Source: Paralvinella palmiformis (Eukaryota; Annelida; Polychaeta; Terebellida; Alvinellidae). From it: 64,000 nt of DNA. Below, piece after piece: positions 1 through 13,900 of this stretch (position 1 is its first letter; each line of letters begins with the position of its first letter). Made by a program: the position numbers and the translations under genes. The notes under the pieces were generated by a model, which had not been told where the DNA came from, did no database searches, and saw nothing but the letters and a program-made list of their open reading frames with translations. The stretch is taken from NCBI GenBank assembly GCA_025642065.1, contig JAODUP010000444.1:72001-136000 (forward strand), given 5' to 3'.

Positions 1-660
1 TTATTCACTAATTTTATGCTGTAAAACTCCCTCTAAAATCTGATATTTACAGTGGATTTCTACTGCTGTCTTGACTGTAGCTATTTTCTAACTCTGGCTA
101 AGGTGAGTATCATTTAGAGAAGTGTATTTCCTGCCTGATTTTTGTCGCAATGTGGTTGATGCCTTGTAATTTCTTAGAAATGACAGTTCTCATTAATAAT
201 TCATGCCAAATAATGGCTAAATTGCGTCACATTATTACTAAAATAAACTAAGACGATTTATTGAAGTGCCACAATGTTCAGCCTAATGATGGTTTCATTA
301 ACTTTACTATTGCCCGTGTTGTTGCTAGACAAAGTTACCATACATATTTCAATTACCACAAACATTTTATATGGAAGTCCTTAAATATCACTAAACCTTT
401 CAATTAAATTCCGTTGTAGGTTGGTGGTGAGTAGTCTAGTTGTACTTTTTGGCGATCTGGACAATACATATTTTAATCTAGTTATATCTACATTAATTTA
501 ATATGTTAAGTACTATGTTAAATATATTTTGTCATCCTTCCTAGGTCATCATATATGTTTCACGGGCATAAATAGAAATTTGAGTAGCGTTGAAGTTTTA
601 TTTCAGGATTACATTTCGGCGTACAAGGCTGCCAAGTAATATGGGATTTTAAAACCAACC
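1..660. other. AT-rich intergenic DNA
   Basis: No coding frame, RNA gene or recognised repeat is visible. A poly-G run lies at about 675-685 just beyond it. Confidence 0.5.
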
Positions 661-689
661 AAATTGGACAAGATGGGGGGGGGGCGCCT

Positions 690-2560
690 GCCAGAAGAAG
701 CCACATCTGGGCTAGAAGAGAGATTAACACCTGCTGAGTAGAAACGAATAGTTATTTTGATCCAGGAGATGGCGGTATGGAGCTATCCTTTAATATCAAA
801 AGAAGTCTCATACATTATTAAACGCATTCCTGGAAGAACACGGATAATGAGATTATGAAAATGTCATCCCGAGATAGCTGTCAGTAAAAGCGCAATGCCT
901 GGAATATGACCGAGATAGCTGTCAGTAAAAGCGCAATGCCTGGAATATGACCGAGCTGTAATCATCTTTCACGCAATTAAAAGCTCGTTTGATGGGTAGA
1001 CGGAATTCCTAACGGAAGGAGGTAATTAAGATAGCCTTGACGATCCATCAAGAATCTATAACTACGATGAGAGTTGCTATCCTTTGGCACCCATCACAGA
1101 TTTTGTTCTGACGCCAAGATGAGTCTCTCATGTCTGCCAGGTAACATCTGGCAATAAAAGCCAAATCACTGTTTTAGCTAGCTGCAGTGCTTCGGGACAT
1201 ATCTTACCATTAGTGTTAATATGTCCAGGCAAAGTTTTGGATGCAATACCCTAGAGGGATTCAGTGATGCCCACTGGGAAAAGTTTGAAATAGATGGATA
1301 GACACCTCTCTATTCACTGGGTTGTTGTGGGATCATTTGATCCCTCAAATCAAGTCAAGACGTGTGTGTCTCCCTGCACTACTGCTCGTTGATGGATAAA
1401 GCACTCACTGGAACTTAGAGACGACAGAGCAATATCATCTTATATTGTTTCTTAGTCCACGCGGGTCATCTGGTGCAGCCATGTGATAAGGGATTATTCA
1501 GCCCACTCAAAACTTAATCGGATATGACTCCGTGTTTACCAATTCCAAAACCCTGGTCAATCAGTTACAAAAGCCACCTTGTCGGGGGTCTTCAAAGATG
1601 CCTGGGACAATACTGGCATGGTGCAAAAAAACACACCAAGCTTGTGTCATTCTGGTAGTTTTCCATTTGACCATAAGTGAGTGGATATGGCCAATACTGA
1701 TCCATCCACAGTCTGGAAGTCGCCATTATCTAGTGATGAAGATACAACTATTAACATAACAACATCTTCTAAATCAATGCCATCATTTCCTGAGAATAAA
1801 GGATTATCCCTGTCTCATGAAGTTGTAACCTAGCCTCATACAAATGAACCACCCTACAGCGAACCCAAGTTGTGAACCTGGAGATATCCGAGCTTGTACT
1901 GTTTGACATGGCTTCTCTCACTGAGGAGAATCTGGACATCGAGGTTGATGAAAATAAGAACCTGTTTATCAACATTTCCCAAATCCTAAAATCAGAAGTT
2001 GTACCTGATGTTCCCGACATGTGTATAGTGCTGCCAGAAGATCAACAGTCAGATCCCGCTGATGTTCCCGAAATACAGACCGAGACACTAGAGTACACTC
2101 CCGCTGATGTATATGTATCTGATATACTGGCATAGTCACTACAGTCTGGCCATGTTGGTGTCTCCGACCTGCATGAATCATTACTCAAACCTCAAAATTA
2201 GACATTGATTATTAAAGATAGAGAAATTGGATCATCTAGAAATAATTATGATCTACTTAACGTTATACCACTAAATGATGGAGTGTTGAAGCTCCCTGAA
2301 ATACCGAGAGAGAGAAAGCGCAAGGACCTAAAATATCCGAAAGTGCTCTCAAGTTCCGAAATTATTACATATCTAAAGAAGCGGAAAGAGAAAGAAGAAA
2401 CCAACCTTAAAGTACAGAAGGAAATCATGAAGGAACAGAAGAAAATAAAAGTATTTGAAGAGAAAATAATAAGGCTGAGACTAAGAGTAGAGAAACGGAA
2501 GTTAGCTAGGCACAAAGGTTCAATTAAAATACAGGAACAAGGCTAGACCTAACTACGACA
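690..2560 (+). pseudogene. Decayed pogo/Tigger-like DDE transposase
   Basis: Reading across several frames gives a relic of the CENP-B/jerky/Tigger transposase group. Near 1380-1410 is LLLVDG followed by a stop and STHWNLE, which resembles the 'LLDGH.SH' DDE block. Near 1590-1690 is a FKDAWDNT segment followed by SFPFDHK, resembling the conserved stretch after the catalytic core. From 2310 to 2500 there is a Lys/Glu-rich coiled coil (RKRKDLKYPKVLSS, then EKEETNLKVQKE) like the C-terminal tail of this group. Multiple stops and frameshifts make it non-functional. The family call is from remembered motif patterns, and the exact clade is uncertain. Confidence 0.6.
871..952 (+). repeat. Two exact tandem copies of a 41 bp unit
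   Basis: Units 871-911 and 912-952 are identical, inside the transposase relic. 41 is not a multiple of three, so the duplication itself shifts the frame. Confidence 0.9.
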
Positions 2561-5500
2561 AAATAAAGAAATCTACCAAAGTATATGACTGTATTTAATT
2601 AAAACGTTTAGAAGTGATGTCGTAGCAATGGGAATTGATTAAATAAAATGTTGTTCTACCTGTATTAATAGTATTTCAATTGTACTTGGATTCATCAACC
2701 AGCTATACAGGTAGTGAACTCCATCTCCTGTCACACTGATTGGCATGTGCATGAAGTTCTTCCCGGGTGTATTGTTTCCTAAATACAACCTGGAGATGTG
2801 TATGTACAATTATCAATGAATATGTACGTATTTACGTACAGGTATGAGCATATAATCTACTTAACATGAGAATCATCCGTTGATCCTCCTGTATATCTGT
2901 AAGTCGTATAAACTACCGTGATGAGATAGTAGATGGTCAAAGTTGGAGAGATGAATAAACATACACAAAGGACGAAAACTGAGAACATATTTGATGGGAC
3001 GAAAAGTGAAAACGTGGGACGAAAATTTGATAAAATGTCACTGACATATTATCATTATCAACCAGCCCCCCCCCCCCCACCGCACCCAACAAACAATGCC
3101 ACAATAAAATGTTTAGATTCCAAATTTTCTAATCTTTTTTGTTTTATTATAATTGCATTTTATATGATAATATTTGTGCTCCTTTGTGTGTTACTAGGTC
3201 TCGAACTAGTGATATGTTTTATATTGGTTCTATAAATTGTTATCAACATTTATTGTGTGTCATCTCTGGTTTTGAAATTAAGCTTCATATCATTCAGACA
3301 TAACATAAATCATCCTATTGTCAGATGTTTATAAGTACATGTTGTAAAACATGAACCCAGCTTCACACCAATGTAACAATCATATATACATCTACCAATG
3401 AAGCTTTTGTGACAATTTTATACCACGGGTTTAATCAGTTCCATAAATGACTCGGGTTTATTGCTGAAAACTAAACTTTTTATTAAAATAAATAAAACAC
3501 ATTTAATACATCTTTCTTCTGGATCTCAAACAATTTAGTGAGATTCCTGTAAGATTAGTTTGTGTAATAATAATATATGGTTTTAATGATTTATCTCCTG
3601 ACTGGGTTTTGTTTCTTGTATAATATCTAAAATATGACAGGACAATTACGCGTGATGTAACATCCTAGACGTATTATCATTAATATGTTCTGTATAATGT
3701 TATTATGGTTGTTGAAAATCTAGACCGGTCTAAGTAAATTCCTGGTGAATGGCTTATCAATGCCAATGTTTTACAATGTAAGACAGCGCATTCATTTCAA
3801 GATTTTGCTAACAATTTATAAAACTATCAAAAGCAATACATCTGGGAATCTCTGTAATAGTCCCGAAAAGACAGCTAATCCAGCATTAAATATCTTCCAG
3901 AAACTTGTTCAAGGTTAAATATATACGATCTCTATATCCGAATGTAAATCCAGATCTATATCTGGGCTCAATCTAGTACCAAATTTCGCTTAGTAAAACT
4001 GCTAAAGAAGTAAATTTTACAGATAAGATTCTTTAACAGAAGTCAATTTGAACCGTAATATTTTCAACCTTAGTTTTATAGTTAATAAACATATTGGGTT
4101 ATAATGTAAGATGCCACTTAATTGGACAGTTTCTTTTGATATCCATCAATATATAATAGTATACGACACTAGTGTATAATATCGATTATATACCCATTTA
4201 TTATTTAGTTACTAGTTATTAAAAATCCTAACGATTATATGCCATTCTGTATTTGAAAATGCCCAAAATATCGTTTCTGTTTTTCATCTTGGAGCGTAAT
4301 ACATGTATCTTAAGAGATGTTCCGTTTCATTAAATCACAAAAACATCGACAAATCACAAACTAATCTACCATACAAGTACATTTACAATGACATAAACCT
4401 TATACAGTCCAATAAATGAACTGTCGAAAAGTACTAGACTGAAAAAGGAACGACAAAATTTCAATCAAGACTAGAACTATTAACTATAAAAGTAGCATTA
4501 TCATTGTGGCGTACATATTAACTGCTATAAACTAGCCAAAAGCTGGGAGCTTCAAAACATTGGGGTTTTTTTCCGATGCAAGAGAAACCAAATTTTATCC
4601 CCTCGTGCCGAAAGAAATTTCTGTCCCCACTAAATCTATAATTATTGGTTGAAAACTGAATCTCACGGCCCCGGTTTTGGACATTAGTCTGATGCTATTA
4701 TAAAAATTTAAATAGTAGATCTACCCAAATTTTATTTATTAATAGACCCCACTTGTATCCGCCTTTTATCTTTTCAGTAAATTCTGAGGCGATAAGTCAA
4801 TAACAGTCCTTCTTTCAGTAGTCTCTAAAATAGAAATCCATTTGCATATTTAAACGCGAACTGTGATTGGTTTATTCAGCTGATCCTTCCCAGGTCGTTC
4901 AATGCGTTCACACAAATAACTGAAGGGTAAATTTTTTCGTTCGCCAATTAGGAGACATTCCCAAGTATTAAAAATACGAGTAGCTATCGTGAGCCCAGAA
5001 TATATTAATACTAATTCCATTCAGTAATTCAACTGTTGTTTAGTTTTAAACATATAATTAATTTGTTTAAATATTACGTTGGGGGGTTGTTTTATCTTAT
5101 TGCAACTTCAACGTTGGCGAATTATATTTAGTTAATTAACTGATAAATTTAATAAATATATAAATATACAAGATGGGGAATTTCCTGTATATGGATGGCT
5201 CTTGTATCATAAGAGGATTTTTTAAACTATATAATTTATGTTATGTGTAGATTCCCGTAAAGGTGAACTTCTTGGTTCATTAATTATTCTAACTAAATGG
5301 TGTGATCTGTTGTGTATGAAGCTACCGAAGTTTTTAAAATCTATTTTTGTATTTATCTTGTATCATTATTGGTGGATGCATAATTAATGAATAATTCTCA
5401 AAACAAACTACATACAGCTGAAATTAATAGACAATGAGATGTTATATTTCTAACATAAATCTTTTTTCACGGCATCAGCATTTTCATTACTAATTATGTC

Positions 5501-5900
5501 GTCTCCATGAGAAAATCGTGAAAATTCTTCTATCCAACAACAAATCTATTTACATGGATGACAGGTTTATTATACAAAACTGCACTAAAAGCAAACGTGT
5601 ATGGACAATATCACGTTTTATGATGTTTTGCACAAATCATACATCGATTAGAAATTGTCATAAATCAAAATGTCCAAGAACAGGATCGATCCAAGGTAAG
5701 ATCCTCATTAAACACTGATGTCTGGCACTAAAAACACTATTTAAACCTGTAACATTCTGATCATATAATACAGTTATAGGTGCATGATAACTGAAACGTC
5801 TGCAGACTACTTTTAGTGAATTGTCTAATTACACCATAAATAGAACACTATTAATAGCAGAAAACCTTTTAATTTCACATACAACACAGCAAATGGTTCT
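2561..5900. other. AT-rich intergenic stretch without a supported gene
   Basis: About 70% AT, with a poly-C run at about 3067-3078. The short ORFs at 2933-3235 and 5518-5718 have no recognisable domain and no codon-usage support. No tRNA fold or transposon end was recognised. Confidence 0.5.
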
Positions 5901-6028
5901 TACTAAATGAAAAAAAAAACTGTCACCAACTTTTTTTTTCAAGACATTAACTTCAATTAAGCTACTTAAGGTGAGCAAAGGAAATATTACATAAAATGAT
6001 AAAACTTGTATACAATAGTAAAAAGTCT

Positions 6029-6076
6029 CACTCACTCACTCACTCACTCACTCTCTCTCTCTCTCTCTCTCTCTAG
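6029..6076. repeat. (CACT)n/(CT)n simple repeat
   Basis: About seven CACT units run directly into about 13 CT dinucleotides, downstream of the predicted KHDRBS 3' end. Confidence 0.9.
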
Positions 6077-6269
6077 ATATGTTTCATACAACACATTTTT
6101 ACATCTCATTATTCTCTGGGGGAAGGGAGTACAGTCCATGTTAGTTAGTTTTGTTTTTACATACAACGACTATTTCACAACATCTTAACACAATAAAGTT
6201 TACACGAGTAACAGAATTAGTACCAATACAAAACGGATTATACTTTGGGTGTACACTGCTCTTAACCAT

Positions 6270-6893
6270 ACCAGGATTTATTGTACAGATCCTGGATGTC
6301 AAGAATCAGCTTATCTTTGAAACAATAATGTCCAATATAAAAAATAATGAGAATCACACGTAGAATCATCAGCAACAATATTCACATGATTACCACATAA
6401 TACACAGCTCTCTATATATAGTGCTTTGTGTAACATGTGAGAACTCACACCAACAGACACAGGAGCTACACACAGCATTAATGGAACCAACTAAATACAT
6501 CTGACTGAATTATGGTTGCAGCCGTCCTTGATTACAATAACAAACCAGCACAACGCTGTCATCTTATGTTTACAATAGAAGACCTGACACAGCATAATGA
6601 TGTTCTGTGGGCAGTGGGTGCAGACACAGCGTCAGTACAGCGCTGTCCATGTTTACAGTCTAACAAACCACAATCATAATATACAGTGTACACAATGACC
6701 AACCAACGTTGTCTATGATAAATGAAGTTGAGAGTACAAATGAGAAGAACTTCCTCATCACATTAAAACAAACCTTTCAATCAATGGATCTAATGGTGAT
6801 GGATGAATAATACAAGATTTATATTCCACTGTCATCCACAGTAATGACTATACCATTAAGCTGTACACCCTCCCTGCCCTTACTTCTAACCAT
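6270..6893 (-). other. Probable KHDRBS 3' UTR with polyadenylation signal
   Basis: The minus strand downstream of the stop is AT-rich with no competing ORF. The first canonical AATAAA on the minus strand is the complement of 6277-6282, so the UTR is probably about 620 bases. The end point is a prediction only. A CACT/CT simple repeat follows at 6029-6076. Confidence 0.4.
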
Positions 6894-7018
6894 TTAGTAT
6901 CTTGTTGTCCGCGGGGCTGTAGATGCCGCATAAGGATGAGCTCTCTCCGGTATCGAGCTACGGGCACGGGGTGCTGGAGCCTTACCGTAAGAAGTTGATG
7001 ACTGATTCCAACTCTCAC
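6894..7018 (-). CDS. KHDRBS: KHDRBS terminal coding exon
   Basis: Follows a TATAG acceptor at 7019-7020. It encodes a Ser/Pro/Arg-rich tail containing [10 protein letters not shown] and ending RTTRY, then TAA at 6896-6894. Sam68 proteins end in a similar short basic Tyr-terminated nuclear-localisation tail, which supports the long isoform as the ancestral form. Confidence 0.85.
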
Positions 7019-7906
7019 CTATAACAAAAATAAATAAACTCATTATAATATACACAAATTAATCACAACAGACGAAAACAACTAACAAATATTAAATATA
7101 TTATAAATCATATAAATATCAAAAATTCATCACAGTTCAATATAATAACAATCATTCTTTCTAATAAATATCTTCTTTCTGTTAACAATCAGTGATCACC
7201 AGCACACAAACACATACAAATCTTCAACTTCAATTAAAATAAAGATTTGGTGATGGTGTATAGCATCTTTAAGAATATCAAGTGGTACAAAGAAATGTCC
7301 ATGTCCTGTGCAGTGTTTCCTATGGTAGTGGCATCCTGTTGTGATTATATTTCAATCTTCACAAATAATTATTGTCGACATTATGAATACAATTGTATTT
7401 AAGGATAATGGACAGAAGACTAAATATTTTTTAAATGGATAAATTAATAAATCAATCAATGGATTGGTTTTGAAAGAAATATTCTCTGCTTTAAGTGAAT
7501 GGCTGACAAAAATATAGACATCATAGTATTTAGTAGTATCATACCAGAATACACACCGACACCTGTTAACCCTTTTGATAGTTTAACCTCCCAGTACTAT
7601 CCCAACAGTCAGGTCAGACCTAGCTCAGCCTCTTCACTTACAACAATGGGAGAAAGTCTAACCAAACTCCCATCAACTTCATATTCTTATCATCTAACCA
7701 AACATTGAATACGAGGTGATAAAATAGAATTAAAACAAAAAAGTTTTGGTTGACTTACTAATTCATTCATACAAGTTTTCTGCTAATACAAAAATAACGG
7801 ACAAAAACAAATCTAACACATGCAGCCCAAACGTACGAAATATAAACGTTTCTATGAGCCAGTCTTCCTAGTAAAGTCCATTTCTCATGTCTGTAATATT
7901 ATAATT

Positions 7907-7961
<55 letters not shown>

Positions 7962-10900
7962 CCTACGTAGACATAGTATCGCTTATAAATCTAGATGTAT
8001 CCAAACTCACAATACAACTGTCTCGGCTTCCATCAACAATAATTAAGTTTTCTATATCAAATATATCAAATACCAAAGTAAAGAACATTTTATAACTTTT
8101 GTTTCAGAGCTGAGATTAATTAATGTTAATTGTTCTCACTATTAGTATCATCAGAACACATCAAAGGAACAGTTCATTTCAAAATGTTAGGACTATTACA
8201 AATATGCTAACGTTAATTATAAATTATGGATCAACCACACATTAAATAAGTGCTGATTATTTGACTATTCATGGTCTGTGGACGTTGCCATTTTGAAACC
8301 AGACACAGCCCAGATGCTCCTGAAATCTGACATCATTTAATACCAACTGATTGTATTACACGGATATTAAACAATGTAAACAGAGGTCAGCCAAGCATGT
8401 AATTTCTGAATAAAGTTGTATTTATGAATATTACAGTATTGTTTTGTCTAAACAGCTCACTATATTACTGAAATTGCTCAACAACACTATAGAGAAGTAT
8501 CTACCAAGCTATTAAGATTTATGCAAATGAACTGACCATAGTTAGATTGTGTACAAGGGCAGGTAAGGTCATGAGGATATAGCTAAACCAGAGCATCTAT
8601 AACTGACCAGACTTGATTGGAAGAAGGCTACATAATCTTTGTGCCATACGAGGTCAGAACACATGACTTTTTTCCTTCCCGACATACAATCTGCCATCTG
8701 AGGAAACTGCCATAGATACCTTCTAGTAATTAGAATTATTTCCTTATATCCATGATACCAGAGGTCGAGTTCGTGATTATTATTGTAGGATTACTTCATA
8801 AGAATTACACATTTAAATCATATTATCTGAGGGTGAACTGTTCCTTTAACATTAACAAGAATAAAACTATTAAACATCATAGTATTTTGAAACACACCAA
8901 GTGAGTCCTATTCAACAACTAGCTTGGTGAACATTCTCCTCAATATATGATTAAACTGCATTCAGCTTTACCAAATAAAATAAACAAGTTAATAACACTT
9001 TTATATATCAATGTATGACCCATATACCAGTCTCAGCGTCGTCCAAATGTGCACTCATTAGAAAGAACACCATCACGCATAATAGACACCCTTATTAATG
9101 TTGGAAATAATCTACCCTACAAGGTTAAACCAGACAAAATTAATACAAATGTCTGATGATCCAAAAATAAACCAAACAAGACAAAACTACAGAACACTCA
9201 GTAACATTATACCACCATCGATCACTGACTCCTTTATAATACTAGAGATATCTACTAGCAAATAGTGAACCCCAACAAATAATCTGAGACTACTGTAAAG
9301 ACATAGCTCCAAGATAAGACTTCTACCCTAAACATATTTATTACAATGTATCCAGCAAGCGCTAAATTTCAGTATACAATGCTATTCATACATCAGATAC
9401 CAAAAGCTTAGGCCACCAACGATCTAAACTTTGATATCAAAGACACCACATCAGTAACCACAGAGGATCAACATAATTAGTTCATCCACAACATTACACA
9501 TACAACACTAATAGTACATGTTCAGTGAATGTATCAGTCAGTCAGTCATACACACACACACACACACACACACACTATGACAAACAAATAATTCAAGTAA
9601 ATGACCCTTCCATAACAAAACCAGAATTACTGATGTGTCATCAACAAATGAATCTAATAAAACAATTAGGTGAATTCAAGTAAAAGCTTCTGCTCTCCAT
9701 TAAGCCTAATCTCTAGACTTTAAAAGTACTTAATCTCTACACCTTAACATACTGTGACTTTAGCCAAGTGGTAAGTTAAATATAATCTTCAGCACTTAGT
9801 TAGCAATCATTTATTTGTTATATACCAATAAAATTGTACAGTTGTACATTTATATTTGTGTTTAATTATAGAATTAATACACAAAAAGAAATAACAACCC
9901 AGGGGTGAGCTGGGAAAAAAACAGGTTCAGTCAACTGGAAATTTTAATTGGCTGTGAAGTAGGTGACCAAATTAGATACTATGATATTTGCTACCTGTAT
10001 TAAAAAAACGGTGTGCATAAAACTTGAGTTGAACCCTCAAAACAATGTTTAAATCAACAAAAACTGGGACTGCTAAAAGATCCCCAATCTCAGTAAAACA
10101 TCTTGTAGTCAGGTTATTGTTTCAATATGATCTACCATGTCAGTATTATCATCAAGAACACCTGTCTAAATATCTAATCAGTATAATGTCTCAGGTGATC
10201 TACATTATACACACTACTGTTGAGTTTTACAATACTTGAAATCCTCTATATTAGGGATGACACTCTGTTATCAGTATACGGCTTCATTTTATAAGCTTGT
10301 CCAGTTCTATATGACAAACACTGTAACAACATAGATAACTAGTATCCTCGTAATATCTAATAGTTAACTGCCACTATCTTTGTCATATTCAATGGTTTAG
10401 GAGCTTTATTTTATGACAGTTCCAACATATCAATAAGCAGTAATTAACCAAGCAGTGTACAATTTAAAGGATCAACAAAAATTAATTATTAATAATACTT
10501 AATAATGTGTATCTTACTCTATAAGGATTTTTTAAACTTTCACTTTACTGGTTGGCTCAGCTCATTTAGTTTCCCATTTTCTAACCAACAAAAAGTGTCT
10601 TTTTGTCTGCAGACAAGAAGCCATAGAGTACAAAGAATTTAAATTGTTAGTCTCAACCAAAACAAAAACCTTATTACCATTTGAAAAAATTAAATGAAAA
10701 ACAATTTGGAACAATTAATGTGAAATGTCTGGAATTGATAATGTCCTGTGTCAGACATCATCAAGTGTATAATTTGTCCTCAATCTGAATTAGATACAAA
10801 TCATATCTATAATTATAACATCAACTATTAGGTTCACACATATTACAATTTTCCCATTCAACTATGGAACAGTCTACTCAAGCAGATGAGAACAGTCTAT

Positions 10901-13900
10901 ATTAGTATATATTATATCAAGATGGGTAGTCAGTCTCTATAGAATACAACAATACAAACAAGCCTTTGCCCTTCATATGACAAATAACTGCCAAAACTAA
11001 CATACTCATAACCTGGGCTCAACTGACATCCATTTCTACAATAACTCAATATCCACAATACATCATACAACAAACAAGTGCTGCCACCAATAATAGGACG
11101 AACAACCCAAGTGTTTACATGTGTATGCCTGCACATGCATGGACCTACTTGTACTTGAATGCATGTTTGCTATCAAAATAGGTCAGAATACACTGGCACA
11201 GAATATTCACAGTGATAAATATATATCCTCAATATTACTCATCATTGGACTCAATCCATAAATAAAATATAATAAAATACAACTTTAAAAATCTAAATCT
11301 TCCACACTCTAGTAGATGATTGGGTGTAATATATTACATGCCATGGTTATCTTATTTCTGTATATTATACAGAGATAAGATAACCATGGCATATATCAAA
11401 CCTCCTTCCATATCACAAATCCACAGTGTGAGTATCTGTGAGGATGTAACCATAACCAATCAGTCACCTAATAGTATAATATAACAACACTTACCATACT
11501 CTCCGTGTCCTCCATGGTAAGGCTCTTCTCCTGCTGTACCATGTCCATAGTCATAGTACTCTGTCTCCCTGTAATAATAATAATAATTGGATCATTATCA
11601 AAAAGACTGTCATAGCTATATTATTATCATAAACAAATGATAATGTAATATAAAGTTATCATTATTAGAAAACTGTGTATTGTGATGAATCACCCTAACA
11701 ACATGATGATGAGTAACTGACAATATTAACCCTTTACACAACCTCAAAAGGGTACCATCATAAATATACACCACATCACACATTATCTCTAATGTGATAA
11801 TGTTACTGCCAAATAGAATCCCCTCAAAAGTCACCTATATACAGTATTAACCATCTCTACTGTCCTCAATCTGAATCAGACACCTGTCATATTAATAGAT
11901 AAAATTGTAATATCAACCATTAGACACACACCTGCAATATCTACATGTCATGGCTTACATTTTTGAAAACTAATTTTAGATTCCCCCAACAAAGAACTAG
12001 TATATCATATTACCCTCTAAACCATGAGACCAAATACTCACTTTATAATAGAAGCTAACAAATGGTGTACTACTTAACATAAAACATTAACCTCAGACAG
12101 ACTCTACTAGGTATTACAGACAGATGATAGACAAAAGTCAATTAATTCTGAAGGGCATCAAATGACAACACCCACTTCTGTAAAAAGGCTACCAGTTGAG
12201 GAATCCTCAAGAGAAAGCTTCCCTAGATTACATCAAGCGCAGTTTTTTACACACACACAGCGATTCACTAAATCCCAGTTCATGTGTTGAGCAGATGACA
12301 CTCAATACTGCCAAGTTTGATAACATCACACCTCCTCCAAGCCTCTCCCAGAGTAACATAGGCCAATAAGTGCCAACCACAAACGCCTCTCACTATTGAT
12401 TATTCTATACAGAACTAAATTAAAGATGAATGACGTGTAAAACCAAGGAGTCCTCCCCCCCCCACCTGAGACCCACACCATAAAGACACCAGACAGTAAA
12501 TAGATGACTTTTGATTTGCCAATTCTTATTCAGCAAATATTAACAGCTAAATACTGAAGGAGTCTAATTACAGAAGAACCTTTACTAAAACATCCACATT
12601 AATTAATTAATGTCTAATTCTTGCACTTACAACAGTCATGTATGACCATTTCACTGACTTTTAATCCATGCTCAATAACACCACCTATCAGAATAGGCCA
12701 ATTCTAAACTAATAAAGCATTAGCTGACCACAAAACAATTTAGATCATTAACTGTATCAACATTAGTAAATAACCTGTGTATCCGGTAAATAATAAAGTC
12801 TGTGAGTTCAGTTAAATGCCTTCCAATGTACATGACTATAAGGCAGTTACTTGTCCCTGATAAAGATGATTGATGTTTTACGGCCACTTTTGTGCACATA
12901 GTAGGATAAATGGACCGAGTGACCTCCAAAGGTAATGAAACCAGTCAAAGATGAAACAAACTTCAGATATGCCCATGCTGAGATTCGAACACAGGTGGTA
13001 GGGATCTGTGGTCCGACACGTCATCGCTAAACCACGGAGGTGCCCCGTCTTACCTAAAGACAACTAACCATCTTTATATTCCAATTTACTGAGACACCTA
13101 ATTAATCAAGACTGTCCATCCCAACCTCACCCAGCTTTGACCACAAAAGGTTAGAAAACCAAATTAATCAAGGCCTGCCCTAAAAATATTCTTGTTGCAG
13201 GTAATGTGGCCGGGTGGAGAGAAAAATAGATAATACTGCAGTGTGGAGTATTCTGTGTACAAAAAATAATAAAATGCAGTCGGGTGCAAAATAAAATGTC
13301 ACCAATAATTTGTGATATTTTCTTAACCAACCATGTGCGTTATATTTATCTGCGCATGCCATCATCTCTAACTGTGTATGTGGTTATTTTATTGGCTAGC
13401 CCACTAATGATCATGACCTTGTAAACATTCAGCAATATGGCGGTACCCAAAATGGTTACAATTTCACTTGCTGTTGATGGCATAATTAAGTTGGCAAATT
13501 CTTTGCAACGGATCAATATCTAGCCCTGGGCGCTTGTACTAAGTTGTAGCCTATTACCCTCACATATATATATTTAGTATCAAGACCTAAAGGGGATATT
13601 GTTAATTCTTGGCCAGGTGCAGAAAAAAATGTCACCAATAATTTGATTTTAATCGATCATATGTGTTTGTTTATAACATACATTTATCTGCGCATGGGTT
13701 CATCTCTAATTGTGTAAGCGGTTATTTTATTGGCTTACCCACTAATGACCTTTACCAGACGACATCTGAATTGTTTTCACTTTCTGTTGATGGCACAATT
13801 AAGTTAGCAAATTCTTAGCAATGCATCGACACCATTCCTATATTCTATGAAGCCACAGAGGAATGACTGGCTCAGAATCACATGGTAGGTTTATTTGAGA

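Larger units (their letters stand above)
7019..11494 (-). other. KHDRBS intron 8
   Basis: A 4.48 kb intron separating the two Tyr-rich tail exons. It contains a (TA)n array at 7910-7959, a TIR element at 8163-8849, a (CA)n array at 9549-9575 and a 55 bp palindrome at 11338-11392. The rest is AT-rich without recognisable content. Confidence 0.7.

Noticed and set aside
1872..2135. Acidic 87-codon ORF as a host gene
   Set aside because: It lies between transposase-like blocks on the same strand and has no start context or splice support; probably part of the transposon relic.
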